DNA from: Nitrososphaerota archaeon
GTDB lineage: Archaea > Thermoproteota > Nitrososphaeria > Nitrososphaerales > JAHFOH01
NCBI GenBank assembly: GCA_023266955.1
Contig: JAHFOH010000058.1
Location: 1-7,635, forward strand
DNA length: 7,635 nt
Direction of reading: 5' to 3'
Position numbers and translations under genes: made by a program. Below are positions 1-5,853 of the stretch, in pieces. The notes under the pieces were generated by a model. The model was not told the origin of the DNA and made no database searches. It saw nothing but the letters and a program-made list of their open reading frames with translations. Position 1 is the stretch's first letter. Each line of letters opens with the position of its first letter.

Positions 1-1058
1 CAATAATGCGTGTGGGACCAAGAAACGCCGCCCTCATATCTCGCCTCACTGGCGTGCCAACAGAAACTGTTCGTTACAAGATAAAGAAGCAACTCAAGGA
101 ATTGGGCTTCAGAATACATGCTAATGTAGATTATGAAAAACTCGGTCTCCGACGGCATTGGGCCATCGTCGACTTTACTCCAGAATACGCGGACTTGGCC
201 GTACAGATTTTCAATGCGCTACATGAGATAGGATACCTAGTCTATTATGCAAGGATCATTCCTCATGGACACTACACCGTGCAATTTGCCCTACCTGAAG
301 GTTCAACAGATGTCTGCCGCACGTTTCTGAATCACCTAGTTGATTTGGGGATAATCAGACGATTTTCTCTTGAAAGAGTGGGTTGGACCAGACATCTATC
401 CATGAATCCAAAGTACTTCAATTTCGATTCAGGCAACTGGGAAATCGATTGGAGAAAGATCGAGGCCGAGAGAACGCCCACTGAGAAGCCTGCAGAATTC
501 CATCACAAGGCGGATGTCGACAAAGCCGATATGTTGCTCATTAAAGAATTACAGAAAGACTCCATACAATCCATAATAGACATAGCGAGGAAAGTAAAGA
601 TCCATCCGAAGACACTACGATACCACTATCACGCACACGTCGAACACAGAAGTCTCATCCGCGGATACTTAGTAAGATGGATGAGGGACATCGAGAGTAC
701 TAGGGCACACTCCATATTCTTCGCCAGGTTCGTATTCAGAGACTTGGACGACCTGGAATTGAAGACGGTACGGACTATTGTGCTCAAGTTGCCATTCATT
801 TGGGCAGAGGACTGGCTTGATGAAACTCGGTCATACATCGCAGGAATTTTCATCCCGATCGAGTACTACGCAGAAGTCCTGAATTATGTCTCCAAACAGG
901 TTGGCAAGCTCAGCCATAAGATGAGCCTCGAAATCATAGATCCTTTTACGGCGTCCCTCTTTACAGTTCCATACACAATGTTCGAGCAAGAAAGAGGGTG
1001 GTTACTCAACGTAGAAGACCTGAAAGCGAGATTCAGTAATCTAGCGAAAACAATTTGA
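1..1058 (+). CDS. Lrp/AsnC-like transcriptional regulator with two winged-helix domains (5' partial)
   Basis: Probably a DNA-binding transcription regulator. Two helix-turn-helix units are visible. The first, about residues 5-45 counted from the ATG at 6, contains ISRLTGVPTETVRYKIKKQL and ends in a wing-like GFRIHANVDYEKLGL. The second, about residues 171-222, contains KADMLLIKELQKD followed by IARKVKIHPKTLRYHY. Each is followed by an alpha/beta stretch of the kind found in Lrp-type effector domains. The frame is open through base 3 before the ATG at 6, and that ATG would begin inside or after helix 1 of the first HTH, so the true start is probably upstream of the window. The stop is TGA at 1056-1058. 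The gene converges on a tiny membrane peptide gene whose stop lies 26 bases away. Target genes and ligand cannot be told. The regulator class is fairly sure; the exact family is less so. Confidence 0.72.
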   Translation, partial: IMRVGPRNAALISRLTGVPTETVRYKIKKQLKELGFRIHANVDYEKLGLRRHWAIVDFTPEYADLAVQIFNALHEIGYLVYYARIIPHGHYTVQFALPEGSTDVCRTFLNHLVDLGIIRRFSLERVGWTRHLSMNPKYFNFDSGNWEIDWRKIEAERTPTEKPAEFHHKADVDKADMLLIKELQKDSIQSIIDIARKVKIHPKTLRYHYHAHVEHRSLIRGYLVRWMRDIESTRAHSIFFARFVFRDLDDLELKTVRTIVLKLPFIWAEDWLDETRSYIAGIFIPIEYYAEVLNYVSKQVGKLSHKMSLEIIDPFTASLFTVPYTMFEQERGWLLNVEDLKARFSNLAKTI

Positions 1059-1059
1059 T

Positions 1060-1103
1060 AAAAAATAGTGGGAGGTGGGCAGATTTACCAGCCGTGCCCA
1101 CCT
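1060..1103 (-). terminator. Hairpin plus T-tract terminator of the small membrane peptide gene
   Basis: A perfect 9-bp inverted repeat, AGGTGGGCA at 1073-1081 and TGCCCACCT at 1095-1103, has a 13-base loop. On the minus strand it is followed after seven bases by six T (complement of 1060-1065). The stem overlaps the last codons and stop of the 40-aa gene. The T-tract lies only two bases past the convergent regulator's stop, so it serves the minus strand. Confidence 0.55.
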
Positions 1104-1207
1104 ACAACGTCTAGCAGAGACAAGGATACGCCCAGCGTAGCGGCCACTATGGGCGTACCGATTGTCACGGCTAGGAGACCTAGTCGGATTTTCTCCTCGA
1201 GAGTCAT
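1085..1207 (-). CDS. Small single-pass membrane peptide, 40 aa, unknown function
   Basis: This short reading frame starts at ATG 1207 and ends in TAA at 1085-1087. The peptide begins MTLEEKIRLGLLAVTIGTPI, continues through an uninterrupted hydrophobic run to about residue 35, and ends DVVGGHGW. That gives a charged N-terminus, one transmembrane helix (about residues 9-32) and a Gly/His/Trp tail. A TATA-like GCTTAAGTG lies about 34 bases upstream, so the leader would be short; no Shine-Dalgarno is seen. A hairpin whose stem overlaps the stop region, followed by six T, lies downstream on the same strand. The coherent membrane-peptide composition, promoter and terminator favour a real gene over chance. 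I do not recognise the family. It could be a subunit of a membrane complex or a free-standing small membrane protein. Confidence 0.55.
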   Translation of the reverse strand: MTLEEKIRLGLLAVTIGTPIVAATLGVSLSLLDVVGGHGW

Positions 1208-1236
1208 GCTGTCTCGCGAGGCGCTCGAAAAGTTTG

Positions 1237-1245
1237 CACTTAAGC
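1237..1245 (-). promoter_or_regulatory. TATA-like box of the small membrane peptide gene
   Basis: GCTTAAGTGC reads on the minus strand, centred about 34 bases before ATG 1207. With usual archaeal spacing transcription would begin near 1215, leaving a leader of about 8 bases. That leader carries the palindrome CTCGCGAG at 1213-1220. The CTTAAG core resembles the boxes before other genes here. Confidence 0.35.
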
Positions 1246-1431
1246 CTTAGCCTTTACGCAATATTCGCCCAACATGAGTCCATTTTGGCTCAAAAAGCAG
1301 TAAACGAACAAACGAATGATCATGGGAACACTGGCCAATCAACAGGAAAGCCCCGAACGTCGCGGGCTCACCATAAGCCATTCCCCTATTGCATGATAGG
1401 CAGCGGAGGATATACGAAAGAAAAACGTCGC

Positions 1432-1484
1432 CGGTTAGCGCGGCAGGCAGGCGCCTCTCATCGATAGCCTAACCGTGCCTAACC
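1432..1484. repeat. CTAACC-type repeats: one inverted and two direct copies
   Basis: GCCTAACC occurs exactly twice, at 1467-1474 and 1477-1484, with a 10-bp period, about one helical turn. An inverted copy, CGGTTAG at 1432-1438, pairs perfectly over 7 bp with CTAACCG at 1469-1475. On the minus strand that stem is followed after about five bases by a run of T (complement of AAAAA near 1422-1426), which could act as a hairpin terminator for an unseen minus transcript. Placement 25-80 bases upstream of the TATA box at 1509 also suits regulator binding sites. Confidence 0.4.
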
Positions 1485-1487
1485 AGC

Positions 1488-1506
1488 TGACAGCGCCTTT
1501 CTGTCA
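1488..1506. repeat. Inverted repeat directly upstream of a TATA box
   Basis: TGACAG at 1488-1493 and CTGTCA at 1501-1506 form a perfect 6-bp inverted repeat with a 7-base spacer, ending three bases before the A/T-rich box at 1509-1517. The position is where archaeal regulators often bind to affect TBP/TFB recruitment. Operator function is inferred from position and symmetry only. Confidence 0.35.
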
Positions 1507-1508
1507 CG

Positions 1509-1517
1509 ATATTTAAG
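1509..1517 (+). promoter_or_regulatory. TATA box upstream of the AlkZ-like gene
   Basis: ATATTTAAG is the best archaeal TATA match in the gap. Transcription would start near 1540, giving the ATG at 1624 a leader of roughly 85 bases, unlike the near-leaderless genes elsewhere in the window. The leader includes GGCT...AGCC (around 1563-1576) and the palindrome TACCGGTA at 1606-1613. Because TTAAATAT also reads on the other strand, the box could work in both directions. Confidence 0.45.
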
Positions 1518-1623
1518 GCTGGGGGACTTTGGTGTCCGTTGTTCGACATTTACCAATTATTTGGCTTAATGGAGCCTCAAAGATGATTTGTCTAAGGGCG
1601 ACCTGTACCGGTAGAGACTCAAG

Positions 1624-2493
1624 ATGAACGAGTTCCCAGAGTATCAAGAACTCCTGAAACTCAGGAAGGAATATCATCGTCTTACTCCGGAAAGAAAGCT
1701 GAAATCAGTGGAAGAGGCTAAACTATTCATCCAAGAAGTAGGGTTAGCCACTCTAACGACAGGCAGCGAGCTTCCCAGCATCTTCCAAGCCATTCAAGGT
1801 GAAGCATACAAACCAGGAAGCAAGGGCTTCGGAACCTGGCCCAAGGATCAATGGTGGTGGGGTGGAGAAATCGCAAAATCTCCAGATATTCTATCGATCA
1901 AAATTCTATCAGGCAAAACCATCTTCATCTCAAAAAAGTTCTGGCAAACACTCGACACCATCGAGCGTTATGTGCTTGACGACCTAGAAGCTGGAAGATA
2001 TGAAAAATACAAACTAACTCCTGAATCCAAATCTCTTCTTGAATACCTGAAGGCTAATGGCCCCACTCGCACCGATCTCTTACGCAAGAATCTAGGATAC
2101 ATAGATCCAGAACAGAACAGAAAATTTCGTGTGATTAAGAAGCAATTGGAATCCCTCGGCGTCATTTTAGGAAATGAGGCAGAATTGGAGACGCATCTTC
2201 ACATCGACATTCTCAGTCGCTGGGATCAGAGGTTTCCGAATCCCTTGGCTCCAACCCCGAGGGTGCCTAGGGGACATGCCTTCCTACTCGCCTTGGAAGA
2301 TTTACTCTATTCATCCATACATTCAGCAGTAGTAGTACTTGAAAGAACAGCAGTGAAATGGTTTCGGTGGAGTGAAGAAGATCAGAGGACAGCCGTTGAC
2401 AGGCTTCTAGAAACTAGCCGCGTGATGCGACTGCCTATTCAAGGCGAAAACATGCTCACTACAGATAAGTGGATTGGTGAATCAAAGCAATAG
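1624..2493 (+). CDS. AlkZ/YcaQ-related winged-helix protein (putative DNA glycosylase-like)
   Basis: A 289-residue soluble protein. The opening LTPERKLKSVEEAKLFIQEV (residues 20-39), the Trp-rich WPKDQWWWGGEI (72-83), and ILSIKILSGKTIFISKKFW (89-107) recall proteins related to the crosslink-repair glycosylase AlkZ/YcaQ (HTH_42 type), recognised by eye. A winged helix fits about residues 132-185 (SKSLLEYLKANGPTRTDLLRK, then RVIKKQLESLGVILG), and a second helical unit lies near 220-275. The start at ATG 1624 places the conserved region about 20 residues in, as expected. The gene ends in TAG two codons-worth before a 3'-phosphoesterase start in the same frame, so a shared repair role is inferred. 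Catalytic residues cannot be assigned by eye; it may be a DNA-binding relative without glycosylase activity. Confidence 0.6.
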   Translation: MNEFPEYQELLKLRKEYHRLTPERKLKSVEEAKLFIQEVGLATLTTGSELPSIFQAIQGEAYKPGSKGFGTWPKDQWWWGGEIAKSPDILSIKILSGKTIFISKKFWQTLDTIERYVLDDLEAGRYEKYKLTPESKSLLEYLKANGPTRTDLLRKNLGYIDPEQNRKFRVIKKQLESLGVILGNEAELETHLHIDILSRWDQRFPNPLAPTPRVPRGHAFLLALEDLLYSSIHSAVVVLERTAVKWFRWSEEDQRTAVDRLLETSRVMRLPIQGENMLTTDKWIGESKQ

Positions 2494-2496
2494 TCT

Positions 2497-2871
2497 TTGA
2501 AAAACGACGAAACAAGATTCGTAATCCAGTTTCACAAAGCCAGCCGCGACCACTGGGACTTCAGACTTGAAATGGATGGTGTATTGAAGTCTTGGGCGAT
2601 TCCAAAGGAGCCGCCAAAACAAAGAGGAGTCAAGAGACTTGCTATTCAGACTGAAGACCATGAACAGAGCTACATGGATTTCCAAGGCGTCATTCCGGAG
2701 GGAGAATACGGTGCCGGCTCAGTGGAAACCTGGGACAAAGGAACCTACATCTTGGAGGAGAGGACTCCCATGGAGATTAGATTCACATTGAGAGGCCAGA
2801 GGCTGAAAGGAGAATACATTCTTGTGAGATTCAGAGATAACTGGCTATTCTTCAAAAGATCCGAAGTCTAG
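2497..2871 (+). CDS. Stand-alone LigD-type DNA 3'-phosphoesterase
   Basis: Predicted metal-dependent 3'-phosphoesterase that trims 3' ribonucleotides and 3' phosphates at DNA ends, equivalent to the PE module of bacterial LigD. At 124 residues it is a PE domain and nothing more, as in known archaeal stand-alone versions. The signature HKASRDHWDFRLEMDG starts at residue 13. Residues H13, H19, D21, R23 and H55 (in TEDH) align at a constant offset of 29 with H42, H48, D50, R52 and H84 of the Pseudomonas LigD PE, so the active site looks intact. IPEGEYGAG (66-74) and NWLFFKR near the C-terminus also match. The TTG at 2497 is the plausible start: the domain begins a few residues later, and the preceding in-frame TAG (2491-2493) blocks extension. 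Being 3 bases from the AlkZ-like gene, it is probably co-transcribed and translated by reinitiation. No ligase, polymerase or Ku gene is in the window. Confidence 0.9.
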   Translation: MKNDETRFVIQFHKASRDHWDFRLEMDGVLKSWAIPKEPPKQRGVKRLAIQTEDHEQSYMDFQGVIPEGEYGAGSVETWDKGTYILEERTPMEIRFTLRGQRLKGEYILVRFRDNWLFFKRSEV

Positions 2872-2875
2872 AAGA

Positions 2876-2880
2876 TTTTT
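2876..2880 (+). terminator. Short T-tract after the phosphoesterase gene
   Basis: Five T follow the TAG at 2869-2871 by four bases. Archaeal polymerase can terminate at T-rich tracts without a hairpin, and a new TATA box for the next gene follows at 2899, so a unit boundary fits here. The tract is short and evidence is weak. Confidence 0.3.
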
Positions 2881-2898
2881 GAGTTGAGGGGCGTTAGG

Positions 2899-2906
2899 TC
2901 TTAAAG
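2899..2906 (+). promoter_or_regulatory. TATA box of trmO
   Basis: TCTTAAAG is centred about 25 bases before the TTG at 2928, exactly where a leaderless archaeal transcript would begin with its start codon. This supports TTG 2928 over the in-frame GTG at 2940, and suggests trmO starts a unit separate from the repair pair. Confidence 0.55.
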
Positions 2907-2927
2907 AGGGTCAAACGCTCAGCTGTA

Positions 2928-3404
2928 TTGAGTAATCAGGTGCGGCAAATCAATATTCGTCCAATTGGATTTGTCAGAACGACTGCAACTGAGGAGGAGA
3001 TCCATACTCAAAGGAGCAATGTTATCTCCGAAGTAGTGTTGAGAAAAGGCTTAGAGAAGGCGCTGAATGCGATAGAAAGCTACTCACATATCTTTGTGAT
3101 TTTCTGGATGCATTTAGTTCCAGAACAAGAAAGAAGGAAACTGAAGACGCATCCTAGGCACAGAGTTACCCTTCCTGAAGTGGGAATTTTTTCGGTCAGA
3201 GAGAGGAGCAGGCCTAATCCAATAGGACTAGCAGTCGTAGAATTGTTAGAGAGGAGAGAGAACGTACTGAAGGTAAGAGGATTAGATGCAGTTGAAGGCA
3301 CACCAGTCTTAGACATTAAACCGTACGACTACATTGACATAAAGCACACCATCAGAGTGCCAGATTGGTGGCTAGAGGCACATCCTAAGTGGAGATCAGG
3401 ATAG
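2928..3404 (+). CDS. trmO: tRNA (adenine(37)-N6)-methyltransferase TrmO (TsaA/YaeB family)
   Basis: Predicted SAM-dependent enzyme that adds the N6-methyl group to t6A37 of tRNA to give m6t6A, next to the anticodon. The 158-residue protein has the TsaA beta-barrel signature: INIRPIGFVRT at residues 8-18, SHIFVIFWMH at 53-62, GIFSVRERSRPNPIGLAVVE at 86-105 (SRPNPIG is the SAM-site motif), and VLDIKPYDYID at 127-137. It lacks the extra C-terminal domain of the E. coli enzyme, as short archaeal forms do. The start is taken as TTG 2928 because a TATA box lies about 25 bases upstream; GTG 2940 would remove four residues and leave the domain whole. Its TAG touches the ATG of the oxidoreductase, so the two are co-transcribed and probably translationally coupled. 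Methyltransferase family is sure; substrate follows from the family. Confidence 0.9.
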   Translation: MSNQVRQINIRPIGFVRTTATEEEIHTQRSNVISEVVLRKGLEKALNAIESYSHIFVIFWMHLVPEQERRKLKTHPRHRVTLPEVGIFSVRERSRPNPIGLAVVELLERRENVLKVRGLDAVEGTPVLDIKPYDYIDIKHTIRVPDWWLEAHPKWRSG

Positions 3405-4418
3405 ATGATAGGCTTCGGAGTTAGCGTCATCCAGGAAGGAGTTAGCTACACTCAAACTAGGGTAATCGCCCAAGAAGCGGAAAGACTAGGTTACGATTCT
3501 TTCTGGATGTCCGATCACTTTTTTTTCACCAATAGACCATACATAGAATCTTGGAGCACCCTCTCATCCATTGCCACTCAAACAGAAAAGCTGAGACTCG
3601 GGAGCCTAGTGCTCTGCAACTCATACCGCCATCCATCACTTCTAGCTAAAATGGCTGCGACCCTAGACGTGATAAGTCAAGGCCGACTTGAACTCGGAGT
3701 GGGTGCAGGATGGCACAGAGAAGAATTCCAAGCTTACGGCATACCTTATGGTAAGCACTCTGTGAGAACAGGGGAGCTCATCGAAGCCGTTGAGATAATC
3801 AAGAGGCTCTGGACCGAGGAGAGCGTAACTTTCGAGGGAAAGTACTATTCACTGAAGGACGCGATTTGTCTTCCGAAACCTATCCAAAAACCTCGACCAA
3901 GAATCTGGATCGGAGGAAGCAGTAGAAGAATCCTGAGAATAGCTGCGGAGAACGCAGACGGCTTCAATTCAAGTTTTCCCCACTTCTTCGTCACCGCCGA
4001 AGAATTTGCGCAGAAGATTAGGCTCGCAGACTCCTACAGATCAAGCAGTGGCAGAGCGTCTGATGATCTGCAGAAGTCCATTTCTCTAGTGGTTGCCACC
4101 CATAAGAATGAAGGGCAAGTTAGCGAAGAATTCAGAAAAGCGTTGAATGTTCTCAGAAGATTCGGAACCAGAAGAGCAACTCTTCAGGTCATAAAAAGGA
4201 GTCCCGGAAAAATTCTTTCCATAATCAAGGGCTACATCGGACTTGATCTTCCACGCTTCATGGTGGCAGGCACACCAGAGACCTGCGCTGACATCATTAA
4301 ATCGTACATAGATGCTGGAGCTACCTACTTCCAACTTCTCTTCCCAAGCGCCTTTATCGGCGACTTCAGGTCCATGAACATCTTCGCGGAAGACGTGATC
4401 CCGAGGTTTCGATCGTAG
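3405..4418 (+). CDS. LLM-class (luciferase-like) F420/FMN-dependent oxidoreductase
   Basis: A 337-residue TIM-barrel flavin- or F420-dependent oxidoreductase of the bacterial luciferase/Mer superfamily, cytosolic. Typical landmarks are GFGVSV at the N-terminal strand, LGYDSFWMSDHF (28-39), RLGSLVLCNSYRHPSLLAK (64-82), SQGRLELGVGAGWHREEF (91-108; cofactor-phosphate region), KPRPRIWIGGSS (162-173) and a C-terminal AGTPETCADIIKSYIDAGA. No membrane segment or signal is seen. In an archaeon F420 is the likelier cofactor, but sequence alone does not decide between F420 and FMN, and the substrate is unknown; resemblance to methylene-tetrahydromethanopterin reductase is at superfamily level. ATG 3405 follows the trmO TAG with no gap, in the same frame, so expression depends on the trmO transcript. 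No functional link between the two is evident. Confidence 0.88.
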   Translation: MIGFGVSVIQEGVSYTQTRVIAQEAERLGYDSFWMSDHFFFTNRPYIESWSTLSSIATQTEKLRLGSLVLCNSYRHPSLLAKMAATLDVISQGRLELGVGAGWHREEFQAYGIPYGKHSVRTGELIEAVEIIKRLWTEESVTFEGKYYSLKDAICLPKPIQKPRPRIWIGGSSRRILRIAAENADGFNSSFPHFFVTAEEFAQKIRLADSYRSSSGRASDDLQKSISLVVATHKNEGQVSEEFRKALNVLRRFGTRRATLQVIKRSPGKILSIIKGYIGLDLPRFMVAGTPETCADIIKSYIDAGATYFQLLFPSAFIGDFRSMNIFAEDVIPRFRS

Positions 4419-4472
4419 TCTACTCTGCCTAGTGCACATCATCAAATCTCCACGAACATCCAGAACCGAGAA

Positions 4473-4479
4473 GTTTTAT
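4473..4479 (+). promoter_or_regulatory. TATA box of glyA
   Basis: GTTTTAT, preceded by purine-rich CGAGAA (BRE-like), is centred about 25-28 bases before the GTG/ATG pair at 4501-4506. The mRNA should therefore start at or next to the start codon, i.e. be leaderless. It lies in the 82-base gap after the oxidoreductase and makes glyA its own unit. Confidence 0.55.
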
Positions 4480-4500
4480 CATTCATGAAATCAACTATTC

Positions 4501-5838
4501 GTGATGCCTCATTCAACTGCTCGAAGTACGGCGAAGAAGCACTTCAGGACCGTCTTCAACCTGCTGGAGCGGCACCACAAGTGGTTTCAGGAATCCCTCC
4601 CACTAATAGCGAGCGAAAACGTTCCTTCTCCAGCTGTCCGTGAAGCTATTCTTTCAGACTTTGGTAATCGATACGCGGAGGGTTGGCCTGGAGAGAGGGT
4701 TTATGCCGGCTGCATCTACATAGATCAGGTTGAACTCCTCGCCGTCGAGTTAGCGAAGAAGCTGTTCAAAGCAGACTTCGCCGATGTACGCCCAGTATCA
4801 GGACTGGTAGCGAATCTGGTAGTTTACACTGCGTTTGCCCAAGCTAATGATGTGATGCTTACCAAAGCCATAGTCAAAGGCGGGCATGTATCTATGGGTC
4901 CGGCGAGGGTGAAAGGAACAGCCGGAAATGTTGGCAGACTGGATGTTCAGTATTTCCCCTTTGATGACGAAAACATTCAGATCGACGTGGACAAGTCCAA
5001 GGAGAAGATAGCTTCCTTGGTAAAGGAGGGGAAGCCACCAAAAGTCGGAATGTTCGGCGGTTCTCTAATCCTGTTTAGGGAGCCAGTTAGAGAGCTGGCT
5101 GATGCTCTGAAAGAGGCTGGCGCAGTTGTCTGCTATGACGCAGCGCATGTAGGGGGATTGATTGCTGGAGGCCGATTTCAGGATCCTTTCGAGGAGGGCG
5201 CGACGATAATCACTATGAGTAGTCACAAATGTCTACCTGGACCACAAGGTGGAATAATTGTGAGTAAGGGTGAACACGCCGATCGAATAAAAGAAGTTAC
5301 TTTTCCCTCCACTGTTTCCAATCATCACCTCCACCATGTTGCTGGCAAGGCAATTGCAATGGCTGAGATGCTGGCTTTCGGAAAGCAATATGCTTCACAA
5401 ATAGTCAGAAACTCTAAAGCGTTAGCCCAGGCTCTCTACGAGAAAGGGCTTAATGTAGTCGGAGAAAGACGCGGATTCACAGAATCTCATCAAGTTGCAG
5501 TCGATGTTTCTAAATACGGATTAGGGGGGGATATTGAAAAGAAGCTTGAGCAAGCCAACATAATCGTCAACAGGCAAATGCTCTTTCAAGACGTTCAAAA
5601 GGGTCTACACTATCAAAATCCTTCAGGCATCCGTCTTGGCAGTCAAGAATTGACTAGACTTGGAATGAAAGAGAATCATATGAAAGACGTTGCAGGTTTT
5701 CTTGCCCGAGTAATCGTAAAGGGAAATGGCTCACAGAGAGTGAGACGTGAAGTAGCTGAATTCCGAAGAGACTTTCAGAAGGTTCACTACGCCTTTGCAT
5801 CCTCGAGAGGAGCCTATGAGTACATCAGAATTGCTTAG
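4501..5838 (+). CDS. glyA: Serine hydroxymethyltransferase (archaeal type)
   Basis: PLP enzyme that interconverts serine and glycine with transfer of a one-carbon unit to a pterin, in archaea often a methanopterin-type carrier. At 445 residues it is full length. Seen in order: LPLIASENVPSPAVREAI (33-50), NRYAEGWPGERVYAG (56-70), KGGHVSMGP (126-134), CYDAAHVGGLIAGG (211-224, with D213 and H216 contacting PLP), the Schiff-base lysine K243 in SSHKCLPGPQGG, and GIRLGSQELTRLGM near the C-terminus (carboxylate-binding Arg). The lysine motif differs from the usual TTTHKTLRGPRGG. The start is GTG 4501 or the ATG one codon later; the TATA box fits both, and ATG 4504 is perhaps likelier. The gene ends in TAG within GCTTAG repeats, 15 bases from the stop of the convergent small gene. 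Carrier specificity is inferred, not shown. Confidence 0.93.
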   Translation: MMPHSTARSTAKKHFRTVFNLLERHHKWFQESLPLIASENVPSPAVREAILSDFGNRYAEGWPGERVYAGCIYIDQVELLAVELAKKLFKADFADVRPVSGLVANLVVYTAFAQANDVMLTKAIVKGGHVSMGPARVKGTAGNVGRLDVQYFPFDDENIQIDVDKSKEKIASLVKEGKPPKVGMFGGSLILFREPVRELADALKEAGAVVCYDAAHVGGLIAGGRFQDPFEEGATIITMSSHKCLPGPQGGIIVSKGEHADRIKEVTFPSTVSNHHLHHVAGKAIAMAEMLAFGKQYASQIVRNSKALAQALYEKGLNVVGERRGFTESHQVAVDVSKYGLGGDIEKKLEQANIIVNRQMLFQDVQKGLHYQNPSGIRLGSQELTRLGMKENHMKDVAGFLARVIVKGNGSQRVRREVAEFRRDFQKVHYAFASSRGAYEYIRIA

Positions 5839-5849
5839 CTTAGGCTTAG
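5833..5849. repeat. GCTTAG tandem repeat across the glyA stop codon
   Basis: GCTTAG, CTTAG and GCTTAG lie back to back. The first unit supplies the last bases and TAG stop of glyA. The opposite strand reads CTAAGC units just beyond the stop of the convergent small gene. It sits between two convergent genes where no hairpin plus T-tract is visible; a role is not established. Confidence 0.4.
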
Positions 5850-5853
5850 TCTT

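Larger units (their letters stand above)
1208..1508. other. Non-coding gap rich in short inverted and direct repeats
   Basis: No convincing protein gene is seen here on either strand. The stretch holds an AGCCC...GGGCT hairpin (1349-1368), a CGGTTAG/CTAACCG pair (1432-1438 and 1469-1475), a GCCTAACC direct repeat and a TGACAG/CTGTCA hairpin. The density of paired elements just upstream of a TATA box suggests regulation or a structured RNA; neither is proven. Confidence 0.35.

Noticed and set aside
1247..1381. A 44-codon minus-strand frame (ATG 1381 to TAA 1247) with a TATA-like GTATATCC about 31 bases upstream.
   Set aside because: Composition is unremarkable, no motif, membrane segment or good ribosome site is seen, and frames this long occur by chance in a gap of this size.
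1068..1467. Two overlapping plus-strand frames (1068-1250 and 1162-1467).
   Set aside because: The first is antisense to the 40-aa membrane gene; both are rich in Arg/Ser/Pro with no recognisable domain and lack promoters or ribosome sites.
1580..1595. C/D box small RNA suggested by AGATGATTTG (C-box-like).
   Set aside because: The C box is imperfect and there is no CTGA D box at proper spacing downstream.
2491..2493. TAG between the AlkZ-like and phosphoesterase genes as a pyrrolysine codon.
   Set aside because: TAG is the main genuine stop in this window, and the phosphoesterase has a natural start and a complete domain after it.
4086..4445. Minus-strand 119-codon frame.
   Set aside because: It is antisense to the well-conserved C-terminal part of the LLM oxidoreductase and resembles no family I know.
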